Shown: positions 8,627 through 16,427 of the stretch, in pieces
Position numbering within the stretch: position 1 is the stretch's first letter
How the letters are laid out: every line of letters begins with the position of its first letter
Source of the DNA: Pholiota molesta
Taxonomy: Eukaryota > Basidiomycota > Agaricomycetes > Agaricales > Strophariaceae
Length of the DNA: 16,427 nt
Direction: 5' to 3'
NCBI GenBank assembly: GCA_014925825.1
Contig: JACGCK010000547.1
Coordinates: 1-16,427, forward strand
Program-made: the position numbers and the translations under genes
The notes under the pieces: model-generated
The model's database searches: none
What the model saw: the letters and a program-made list of their open reading frames with translations, nothing else
Told to the model about the DNA's origin: nothing

Positions 8627-10192
8627 CTAGTCTCCTTCTGCCATTAACCATTGGGCAAAGTCGTCCAGTCTTTTCTTTTCTGCCTCATCGCCTTCGCCAC
8701 CAACATCCTCTCCCGCGCCAGTTCGCTTAAATCGTTGCCTTCCAGTGAACAGTTCCGCAGAGACGCGTCGACCATCAAAGAAGCGTCCATTCATCTTCTG
8801 TTCTGCCTGTTAAAAGAATGCGAAGCAAGTAGAAATATAAACATACCAATACACATGCATCAGCGCTCAATGGATCTCTGAATTTGACAGTCATCACTCC
8901 ATCCTTTTCTAACTGTTCGACAGCGGGTAATGTGTTAAATGAGATAAATAGTAATAGTTTTAGACTCACGTCGTATAGAACCACATTTGTTACTTCTCCT
9001 AGCGATGAGCATTCATCTCGCACGTCTTCCTTCAGATCCAGTAATAGCGATGCATCTTTCTCGAGATCTTCCAGAGTGAACATGTGTTTTAAGACAACGA
9101 CTCTGCTCTTGACAGTCTGAATTTCCTCTACGGGATCTGGCATAGGACCAAATCCGTCATCATCGCCCCATTCTTCTAATTTTCTACGTTATATGTTAGG
9201 TGTGTCCATAAATATATGCGCGAATATGAACGAACCGTTGCATCTTCCCTATACGCTTCGTAATCTTCTTTTTATCAACCGTTTTTCGCGGCTTATCTTC
9301 CTGTCCTCCCGAGCTCTGTCCCTTGTGCGTGAAATCTGCTTTTGTGACTCTCATGACCGTCGAAGGTTGACCGAGCCGCAGCTCAGCGTCTTCCAGAAGC
9401 GTCAGAGCCAAAGTGACCGAGTCCTCCTTGAAATACACCACAAGTGCCTCGCCACTGAAAGTGCCGTCGTCGCGCGCATACATCTTTACTTTAGGTTCGC
9501 CGTTCTCATCTTCTTCAATGACACCGCATTTGGAGAAGCGCTCGATGATCTCCTCGACCTCTGTATCCGGTGGTAACCCTGTAACATAGACAGCGGTATT
9601 CTTCGACTTTCGTTCGCCCTGAGGTTTGTCCTTTTTATCGCCTTTGCCTCGCTTTATTGAAATGCCCCCTGCATCCGTGGCGGAAGTGTAGTCTTCTTCT
9701 GCTTTACGTTTCTTGCTCTCTCGTTTTAGTACAGGTGCTGCTGGTGTCTGAGGCAAAACGATATCGATCCGGAAACCTTAAGAGTATATGGCAACTTTGT
9801 ACTAACCTCCTCGTCCACACCAGCAACAGAGTACGCTGCTTGCTGCCGGGAAATCAAGTCATCGTCTACCTGATGATGGCATGAGGTGGTTGGAAGTGCT
9901 CTGAAAGAAACAGAACTGACCAAAGGAACCCAAGAACTCTTGACAGGATCGTATTCCAGCTCTGTGCCATCATCTTGTTCAAAACGCCATGTATTGGAAG
10001 TTTTTGAAAAGTAGATCCTGTCCAAATGAGGTCATGGTTGAATACGCTGCCTCCACTTCCGGGAAAGCGGATTCGAGGGTGAATAAGTCACGGAAAGCAA
10101 GCATACCGTGGATCATCTGCGAAAGCTGCTGCCTGCACTTCTGCGGATGAGCCCGCTGCTGGGGAAGGTGGCGGTAGTGGTGGTGCAGACAT
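8627..10192 (-). CDS. CUS2: Tat-SF1/Cus2-type U2 snRNP splicing factor, 405 aa
   Basis: Nuclear RNA-binding protein that binds SF3B1 and U2 snRNA during early spliceosome assembly (Tat-SF1 in animals, Cus2 in yeast). Seven exons join in phase: 10192-10107, 10017-9921, 9869-9807, 9747-9236, 9183-8970, 8912-8847 and 8806-8627. After a Pro/Ala-rich start come a Trp-containing motif, IYFSKTSNTWRFEQDDGTEL then YDPVKSSWVPLVD, and AAYSVAGVDEE. RRM1 (about 132-215) starts NTAVYVTGLPPDTEVEEII. A basic linker ends in KMQRKLEEWGDDDGFGP. RRM2 (about 279-375) starts SRVVVLKHMF and contains NGRFFDGRRVSAELF, whose Arg354-x-Phe356 is the RxF signature of a U2AF-homology motif that binds tryptophan-bearing ULM peptides. 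It lacks the long acidic tail of human Tat-SF1, so it is nearer the short fungal form. The shortest intron is 40 nt (8807-8846). Confidence 0.93.
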
Positions 10193-10325
10193 TAGGTGTG
10201 GTGTGTACAACTGTTTGAGCCAGGGCCTCATGTCTCCTTAACTTCTACTTACGTTGGGTCGGGGATAAATCGGACTGAATTCAAAATAAATATGACCGCA
10301 GACGAGCTATCTATTTCTCTCTATT
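10193..10325. promoter_or_regulatory. Short promoter of the Tat-SF1 gene
   Basis: Only 133 bp separate the TAG of the complex I subunit gene from the Tat-SF1 start codon on the same strand. The promoter must lie here or inside the upstream gene's 3' end. I see no TATA box in a convincing position. Confidence 0.4.
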
Positions 10326-11021
10326 CTACCGATAAAGCGACATGGGGAAGTACGAATACGGCTCATGTGGAGCAGGAGGAGATAGCTTAGGCACCCAGCG
10401 CTTGTAGGGAGTGGGTAATGCGGGTGGGAGCCGGCTGTCCGAGTAGACTTGTTCTTTCGAGGTGATGCTGGCAATGGCTGCAGCTAGATCAAGGGTTTTG
10501 TTCTCCACCGCTGGGACGCCGGACTTGTCAGCAGAATCCGAGGGAGCAGCCACACTATAGTCATGGGGTCGTGAGTTGTATTGCAATAGAAACTGCGATA
10601 GGACATACGACTTGGCCGCAGAGTGCTCAATCAGCAAGGTTGAGAGCTCCGACTGGGACACCACGGACAGCTGGGGATAGGCCCGCCTGACATCGCGTTT
10701 CCAGTAGGGATTCTGGGCGGGGTCGGACGCTACAGAAAAGAGTAAGCCCGGTCACTTGTCGGCCGCGTCCAAGCGGGGCACACCTTTTGTGGCCGGTGTG
10801 GAGTATTTCTCTGGCCGCGATGCGGGTGTTGGGTAACGATTGAGAGAGGGAAGAGGAAGACCAGACGAAATTTCTGGGTTCACCACGACGGCATCGCCTG
10901 GAAGCAGAAGGTCATGAGAGAGAACTGGGGGGGACAGCGGACGCTACGCACGGAATGTCTTCCAGAAGCCCTTGGGGCTGAGATGGTAGAGGGTGGACTC
11001 TGCGGCTTTCTTGGTGGCCAT
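10326..11021 (-). CDS. Complex I 21.3 kDa accessory subunit (NUZM-like), 195 aa
   Basis: Fungal accessory subunit of mitochondrial NADH:ubiquinone oxidoreductase, by resemblance to the Neurospora 21.3 kDa / Yarrowia NUZM type. Three exons: 11021-10952, 10897-10784 and 10729-10326, with two 54-nt introns; all phases match. The N-terminus reads MATKKAAESTLYHLSPKG, then FWKTFRDAVVVNPEISSGLP, then NRYPTPASRPEKYSTPATKA, and SDPAQNPYWKRDVRRAYPQ followed by LSVVSQSELSTLLIEH. This run of NPEIS, GLP, NRYP and NPYWKRD blocks is what I recognise. The C-terminal third is Pro/Ala-rich and ends PYSYFPMSLYR. No long transmembrane helix is evident, which suits a peripheral subunit. The family call rests on memory of these motifs, not an alignment. 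Confidence 0.75.
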
Positions 11022-11796
11022 GGGTATGTTCGGGCAGCCTCCAACCACAGCTGTGCTCACCCGCTGATGTCACACGCACCCTGTGACATGCCGTGACGGC
11101 TCCCCGTTTCCTGTTTGTCGTCCCTTGACCTCGTACTTGTACTACGCTGCCAATCTGTTATCCGCGTCATACGTGCAGTTCTGGTCTGTTATCATCGCTG
11201 GCGTTGACTGCGGCCGCCATTTGGCTTTGCAACTCACGCTCAAAGCCCATCGGAGTTCCAGCATCGGATAAACACACCTTTTTCGTTGCCACGGCTCTGA
11301 TTCGATTTGGCCTTATCTTTCAGCCACCGTCCACGGACTACTCTGCACTTTCTTCCGCCTAACAAAAAAAAATGCATTCTCAGGCAGCATGACTCCTCTC
11401 CTTATCTCTTGCATGCGGAACACATCTGCCTTGAGGTTTTCAGTCCCAGATAAGCATAATTATCTGGCTGTTTTCCTCCACAAGGTCCAGTTCACCCAGT
11501 GGCAGTCTATACTATAAATGACTTGTAGGTCCCCGCTAGTGTCGGAATTCTGTTGCAATTCATATAGAGACTGGGCGACGGAAGTATCCCTTTTATGGTA
11601 TGCCGAGCGTTATGGCTCTTGGTCGGCAGGAAGTTTTGTGCAAAGAATTGCGCCATGTGTGTTTCTTATCGTGAGCTTTTTCGTCGTCGCTATGAATATT
11701 TGACCCACCGAGGTCCCAGTTTATATATCATTCCACCTGTTACCCTCTTTCCTGTTCTGCCCACATTTTCCTCCATCTTTCGCTGTGTTCATTAGC
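11022..11796. promoter_or_regulatory. Divergent promoter region
   Basis: Non-coding stretch of 775 bp between the complex I subunit gene and the UPF0643 locus, which are transcribed away from each other. It holds an 8-bp-arm inverted repeat at 11067-11089 close to the minus-strand start, and an A9 run near 11364. A TATA-like TTATATATC lies at 11721-11729, about 70 bp before the plus-strand ATG, followed by a C/T-rich tract at about 11731-11783 typical of fungal transcription start regions. Confidence 0.5.
11067..11089. repeat. Inverted repeat with 8-bp arms near a start codon
   Basis: ATGTCACA (11067-11074) and TGTGACAT (11082-11089) are exact reverse complements separated by 7 bases. The element lies 46-68 bp upstream of the complex I subunit ATG on the minus strand. 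It could bind a dimeric regulator or form a hairpin in the 5' leader. TGACAT resembles part of a bZIP half-site, but I cannot name a factor. Confidence 0.55.
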
Positions 11797-12637
11797 ATGA
11801 CCGTTGCATTTACTCATCCTGCCCACCCATCTGTTGAACTGAAGGCGCCAGCTTCTTTAGAAAGGTCTAGTTCAAGGGATATCCATGCTCTTCCAGACTT
11901 TAATGCAATAGCTCCTCAATCGAAGCCCGTCTTTTATCTGCCCCCTCTTTTGTCATCTCTACCAGAGCATCTTGTCCCACGGGCCACTCCGGAAACGCAT
12001 GAATACCCACCGCTCTCTACCGAGACAAGACTGCCTGACATTGACCCTGCTTCTCTATCGCTCCATCACGCTCTTCATCATTCAAGCCGATTACACCCAA
12101 GTACGCTAGCACTCCTTACGCAGAGGCATTCAACTGGTCAGAGCTGCGTTTACCGATCGAAGAGGAAAGGGAATGGTATTGCGTTGTTTTCCGTAGCAAA
12201 AGAAAAAGCGGAAGCGATGGAATTTGTGAGTCTTGATACCCTATCGTGTGCCCTCGACGGTGATCTCATATATACGCTAGCTCTTTATGATGCGGACAAC
12301 TCGCACACGAAGAGGCGGTCCGAAATGGCGGAGTGCGTTGGCTTACAGACTCATGAACGGCGTTTCCAGTGCTCATATTGTTCACCGGCCTCTCAGTTAA
12401 TTCTGTATGGTATGGCATTCCAGATCCACAATCAGGCATGAACATGGCTACCTGCATCTGGCAAAGTCGAAAGCACGCGTCCGCCGCCAATTCACAGCCG
12501 CACCATATCCAGGCCATGAAGCTAGCAGCTGGTGGCGTACGAGGTCTACCAATTGGAGCGGGTATAGATCCAGAAGGTTTATGGTGAAGTTGGGGTTACC
12601 ATCGAACCCTACGAAAGGAGGGGAGGTTGGGTGGTGA
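11797..12637 (+). pseudogene. UPF0643-family gene with several frame breaks
   Basis: The translated pieces match the conserved fungal family UPF0643 (function unknown), but no single frame carries them. Proposed exons are 11797-12225, 12281-12336 and 12397-12637. The first part (FYLPPLLSSLPEHL, ETRLPDIDPASLSL) reads from the ATG. From 12081 the match continues in another frame (YAEAFNWSELRLPI, REWYCVVFRSKRKSGSDG). Further one-base changes are needed near 12301-12303, 12531-12537 and 12616, and a TAG sits at 12565-12567 inside a segment otherwise reading YEVYQLER ... IQKVYGEVGVTIEPYE. The longest clean block is WYGIPDPQSGMNMATCIW followed by QSRKHASAANSQPHHIQAM. The last codons, GGEVGW then TGA, fit the family's usual end. 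Phases at both introns work once the indels are allowed for. It may be a real pseudogene or an intact gene in a poorly polished stretch. Confidence 0.7.
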
Positions 12638-12958
12638 TATTTATCTATTTACTTTGCTGTCAATTATGCTTTCGATTATTTGGCTTCGATTTGTTGATAG
12701 AGCTAATGGTGGGCGCATTTATTCCATCAGAGTGTGCATTATATGTATATACACACAATTAATAGAATACGTTCAGTCATCCCAAGCATTTTCACATCGG
12801 CCTGCTGGACCCCATGACTCAATGCTGTCGTTTGATGCATGTGAGCATTGTGAAGAGTCCTCTCGGGCGTCCAATGCATCATTCTCAGCAACATGCAGTC
12901 CTCTCCGGACATTGTCCGCCGTTCCAACCGTCATCTGTTCAGATATATTATTGTTTTC
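12638..12958. other. Gap between two convergent loci
   Basis: These 321 bp lie between the ends of the UPF0643 locus and the minus-strand Ser/Pro-rich gene, and should hold both 3' untranslated regions. The sequence is A/T-rich (for example ATATGTATATACACAC near 12739). I see no coding signal or clear terminator element. Confidence 0.5.
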
Positions 12959-14931
12959 CTATGAGAGAAGTAGCAAAGGGTGATAAGTATAAATGGTAAC
13001 GATGAAAAAACAACAAACTGGAGCTTTCTGATTGGATCTTTCCTTGGATTTTGGAGACAGCCTCTGCTCCGGGCTCGGGTGGAGTGGTGAAATATAAATG
13101 CCAGGCATTGGTGCAAAAGCAGGTTTTATCGGCGTGGGCGGGGGTGCTGTTCTTGTTCCTGAATGCCAGGGACAATGGAAAACTTTTGTGGCTGTAAGTC
13201 GGTGCCAGTACCCAAAGGTGCTACAAAACGGAAGGGACACGGTGTAGCAGGAGGAACTGGAGACGATGGCGGGAGATCTTGAAGACCGGGGATTGGAGCC
13301 GTTGCATTTCGAATTTTTCCGTACGGACGTTGTCTGTGTCCATCTGGTCGTCGGTTGTTATCACGGCCTGCCGATTCGAGCGCCAAATGCAAAGCAGCAT
13401 GGTCGGGCATGCTAGGCACGGTCAATTTCCCTCGGTCAAATGCCCGCCACCGAAAATCGATGTCGTCGTAAGAAATTGGGTATCCTGGAGACGATGAGGG
13501 ACCGGAGCTCAGAGGACCTCCGTCGGAAAATCGAAATGGAGTGCGAGAGGAGGGCAATATCCCGGCTCGGGAGTAGCAAAAATGTTCGAGAATAGTGGGT
13601 TGCATTCAAGGTGAGGTGAGAGCGAATAGAGTTGTCGGAGTCTTCAGTATTATCTGTATGGCATTCTTGGAATTCGATAAAGTTATCAGTATCAGAGTAG
13701 AAGTCAGCTGTAGGCTTTTCGGCAAGGTTAGAGTTCTTTCTGTGTAGGAATCACTAGCATATATAGTAGGGGAGGAGCAAACAGGTGCCAGGCGAGTCGC
13801 AGTAGTGTCTGTTTCTGCTGCAGAACTAAGAAGAGAGCCAGGGCCAGGTCTCGAGAAAGGTAGAGGCTGAAAAGCAAAGTCTGGAAGTGGAAAATCGTTA
13901 CATGCGGCATTCGTGCCGTCTAGATAAGCCTCAGAGAATGGAACATGCTGTGACCTAGGAACAGGTCCGGGAATGTTCATATATGCGGGTGTTTTATCGT
14001 TTATACGGATTTCGAGTGGCAGAAATTGGTCAAAGACAGTATTTTCACTCGACGCAGAGGCATCCCTGTCGTTACTGCTGATCCTGGGGACTTCAAAGGA
14101 GAAGATATCATCTGCAGTCGAAGGCACAGTTGGAGCAGATAGTTTGGGGCCCATTTGTTTGTCTTCTGTATTTGCCTCGAGAACCGAGACTTCCGCGAGG
14201 TCTGGCGGCAGGAGTAATCGCAAGGGATGCTTGCGAGAGAGTGACATGAAGGTCGTAGCCAGCCACGATGGCAAAGAACCGCAAGAACGGCCGGAACGCG
14301 GAGGCTCCAAAGAATCCTGATGGAAAGTTATACATAGGAGTCCATGCAAGAAGAACCAAACCGATTAACCTTTGATTTGTTGCTCTCACTGGAAGGGCGG
14401 TCGCCAAGAAAAGTGTTTCTTTCAGCCATTTTGATGAAAGATAACTCGCTGCCAACGTTAGTTGGTATCGGCGGACTAAAACATCGATCATGGCCTCTCT
14501 GACGAGATTTCTTTCTGGTGTTCCGGTTTGCACCGCTCGATTCTGATTGTCTATCATCGTTAGAAGAGGACGAGTGGTGGTTGCTGGGAATGATGGCCAT
14601 AGTTTCTATCATCCTGTCAAATTTCGCGTTCACATTTTGCGTCTTCTGTCGTTTGGGGTTCGGTCCATAGGCTACACTAGTCAAAAATGCACGAAAAAGA
14701 AAAGGAATCGAAAGGCTTATAGACGTTACCTGCAAGTTGATTGCTAGAAATCAACTTGAGATACTGTAAACAGGATGGCAGAGGGGCTAGACAACACACT
14801 CGCTATCATATGAGACTGAGCTTGAAGCTTTTTTGTGGGATAGGCTCGAGAAGAGACGAGCGTTTGTTGGCGTCATAATGGTGAGGAGAGCGTTGCAACA
14901 GCTCGGACGATGACCACATTGCGCCAAACAT
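12959..14931 (-). CDS. Unrecognised Ser/Pro-rich protein, frame breaks in 3' half
   Basis: I do not recognise this gene. Well-supported exons on the minus strand are 14676-14370 (VAYGPNPKRQKTQNVNAKFD ... SESNKSK), 14316-13755 (DSLEPPRSGRSCGSLPSWL, then FSFEVPRISSNDRDA, FLPLEIRINDKTPAYMNIPG) and one starting at 13707 (DFYSDTDNFIEFQE). Introns 14317-14369 and 13708-13754 are clean. Upstream, a 14-nt exon (14743-14730) and a start at 14876 or 14931 are possible. The 14931 frame (MFGAMWSSSELLQRSPHHYD) looks more protein-like but meets a stop. Downstream, coding-like text changes frame: FSNIFATPEPGYCPPLALHF, then YPISYDDIDFRWRAFDRGKL (frame ending 13126), then PIKPAFAPMPGIYISPLHP (frame ending 12959), with no usable introns between. 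The product is mostly disordered, with a basic stretch RNTRKKSRQRG that could be a nuclear signal (inference). No domain is seen. Confidence 0.5.
14733..14758. repeat. Hairpin-forming inverted repeat over a splice site
   Basis: CAAGTTGATT (14733-14742) pairs exactly with AATCAACTTG (14749-14758) across a 6-base loop. On the minus strand this covers most of the possible 14-nt exon of the Ser/Pro-rich gene and puts its TAG acceptor in the loop. A hairpin there could affect use of the exon, which is inference. Confidence 0.5.
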
Positions 14932-15007
14932 ATCGTCGGGCCGGCGAACTTCCGGAATGATAGCCAGGGGCGTACTTGTTCTTCAAGACTCACCCTCTTC
15001 TTCAACC
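14932..15007. promoter_or_regulatory. Short bidirectional promoter gap
   Basis: If the minus-strand gene starts at 14931, only 76 bp separate its ATG from the gamma-glutamyltransferase ATG at 15008 (131 bp if it starts at 14876). The two genes would share promoter DNA. There is no TATA-like box; the plus-strand leader is C/T-rich just before the ATG. Confidence 0.4.
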
Positions 15008-16427
15008 ATGGGAGCCTCCAGTGGAAAGGAAGGTAGCTCTGCTCATTATACGCTCTTGCCTCTGAATGGACCTCCTCCATACTCGAAACGCCGTCCTATC
15101 ACCAGGGTAGACACCATATATAGACTGATAACACTTGTGGCTCTCGCTTTATCGTGTGTTTTTGCCTTTCACCGCTGGAACTGCAATAATCACCACGTCG
15201 AACATACGAGAAACCCTGCATATCTTATCCACGCTCAGAACGGAGCAGTCGCGTCTGAGAACAAGAGATGCTCTGATATCGGCGTTGAGGTCCTACAGGA
15301 TGGGGGAAATGCAGTCGACGCTGCGATAGCTGCGACTTTCTGCACTGGTGTTGTCAACATGTTCTCGTGAGTTCAATTCTCTGACTACCCTCCCGTTGTG
15401 CTACTCAATTTTTATATAGCTCGGGTATTGGCGGTGGTGGATTCATGACTGTTCGTATCCCACCCAATAATGCGTTCACCAGTTCGGAAGTCTATACCAT
15501 TGACTTCAGAGAGACTGCGCCAGCTCTGGCGAATACGACCATGTATAAGTCCAATCCACTATCTGCTGCCTATGGTGGCCTAGCCATTGGGGTCCCCGGA
15601 GAAGTCCGTGGCCTTGATGAAGCACATAGCCGATGGGGCTCATTACCTTGGAAAAGGTTGATCGAGCCCAGCATTGATTTGGCCGCAGGTTGGCAGGTAG
15701 ATAAGGAATTAGGAAGGAGAATTCCTGTGTGTTTTTTTTCTCGCCTTAAGGAAGTTGCCTAACATTTCGATATAGTGGTATTCCGACTTGATGCTGAAGA
15801 ATCCAGATTGGAGCGCTATATTTGCACCTCACGGCAGACTATTGGAGGAAGGCGATGTGATACATCGTACTAACCTTTCTCGTACATTGTCTACGATAGC
15901 AGAACAGGGTGCAGATGCGTTTTATACAGTAAGTTGCATACACATTCCTTGGTCGGACGCTCAGTAATAATCCATTCGTTTTAAGGGAGCTATTGCAGAC
16001 TCCATCGTACGCAAAGCACGTCTCACAGGTGGTATTCTCTCAAAAGAGGACCTGGAGAATTATGCTGTGAAAGTGGAACGCGCTTTGGAAGGAACCTATC
16101 GCGGCAAAAAGATTTATACTACACATGCTCCCACGTCAGGAGCGGGTAAGTGCATCATCTCTTCTTAAGAAAGATACCATAATGGCGACCTCTGTTATCT
16201 AGTTTTGATTCACATGTTGAACTTGATGGAGTCCTTTGACCTTGAGGAAAGGAACGGCCTCAATGTGCACAGGCTTGTGGAAGCAATGAAGTTTGGATTT
16301 GCTGCACGGTATGCTTCGTGTTTCAAGCCCTTATGCTCTCATTCTAAAGAGAGAAAATAGAACGAAGATTTGCGATCCTGCTTTTACTAACAATACCTGC
16401 CGAATTAACGAGATCCCAACCAAAACT
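15008..16427 (+). CDS. GGT1: Gamma-glutamyltransferase, 3' part beyond right edge
   Basis: Transfers or hydrolyses the gamma-glutamyl group of glutathione and its conjugates, at the vacuole or cell surface in fungi. Exons: 15008-15366, 15420-15726, 15776-15928, 15986-16145, 16203-16308 and 16361-16427 (open at the edge), giving 384 in-phase codons. The start MGASSGKEGSSAHYTLLPLN leads to a basic stretch and one membrane anchor (about 38-54, LITLVALALSCVFAF), so it is a type II membrane protein. Family blocks follow: NGAVASENKRCSDIGVEVL, DGGNAVDAAIAATFCTGVVN, SSGIGGGGFM and IDFRETAP, whose Arg150 corresponds to the residue that binds the glutamyl carboxylate. Later come GLAIGVPGEVRGL, AHSRWGSLPWKRLIEPSIDLA, GGILSKEDLENYAVKV and VEAMKFGFAAR-TKICDPAF. 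The autoprocessing Thr that becomes the N-terminus of the small subunit lies outside the window, so activity cannot be judged. Confidence 0.94.

Noticed and set aside
8913..8969. Open frame read through 8913-8969 in the Tat-SF1 gene
   Set aside because: The stretch translating as VSLKLLLFISFNTLPAVEQ would interrupt an RRM beta strand. It has GTGAGT...ACAG ends and removal gives VVLYD joined to LEKDGVMTVKF.
12226..12280. Reading the UPF0643 exon through the GTGAGT at 12226
   Set aside because: The extension gives no family match, while removing 12226-12280 joins GSDG to LYDAD as expected.
1..16427. CRISPR arrays, bacterial operons, phage or plasmid elements
   Set aside because: Dense spliceosomal introns and eukaryotic protein families show fungal nuclear DNA, and no spaced direct repeats were seen.
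1..16427. A secondary-metabolite or other co-functional gene cluster
   Set aside because: The recognised genes serve unrelated housekeeping roles and there is no synthase, P450 or pathway regulator among them.

Overview
The window looks like nuclear DNA from a basidiomycete fungus, probably a mushroom-forming agaricomycete. Genes are closely packed on both strands. Most are split by many introns of about 47-60 nt with GT...AG ends, and several exons are only 7-19 nt long. Every gene I can name is an ordinary eukaryotic housekeeping or transport gene. I see no CRISPR array, intact transposon, rRNA or tRNA gene. All exon models were built by hand from splice-site phase and protein-family resemblance, with no alignment.

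Layout, left to right. (1) 1-670, minus: unrecognised gene with hydrophobic stretches, cut by the left edge. (2) 736-1713, minus: intronless unrecognised gene of 325 aa. (3) 1714-2897: promoter-sized spacer with a 19-bp palindrome and an E-box. (4) 2898-4377, plus: ten-helix SLAC1/TDT-family transporter (Mae1/Ssu1 type), five exons. (5) 4378-5499: spacer with only weak coding signals. (6) 5500-8536, plus: type II phosphatidylinositol 4-kinase (Lsb6 type), 14 exons. (7) 8627-10192, minus: Tat-SF1/Cus2-type U2 snRNP factor, seven exons. (8) 10326-11021, minus: fungal complex I 21.3 kDa accessory subunit, three exons. (9) 11797-12637, plus: UPF0643-family locus whose frame is broken several times. 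(10) 12959-14931, minus: unrecognised Ser/Pro-rich gene whose 3' half also changes frame without usable introns. (11) 15008-16427, plus: gamma-glutamyltransferase, cut by the right edge before its catalytic threonine.

The genes do not form a pathway. They cover phosphoinositide signalling, splicing, respiration, anion or acid export and glutathione turnover, which is normal for a conserved fungal chromosome arm. Genes 6 and 7 converge with 90 bp between stop codons. Genes 8 and 7 lie in tandem 133 bp apart. Genes 10 and 11 diverge from a gap of about 76 bp.

The most notable signal is a cluster of apparent one-base indels between about 12.08 and 13.64 kb. It crosses two convergent genes, while every recognised gene outside it splices cleanly. 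Either both genes are decaying or this part of the assembly is unpolished. I found no convincing new biological system.
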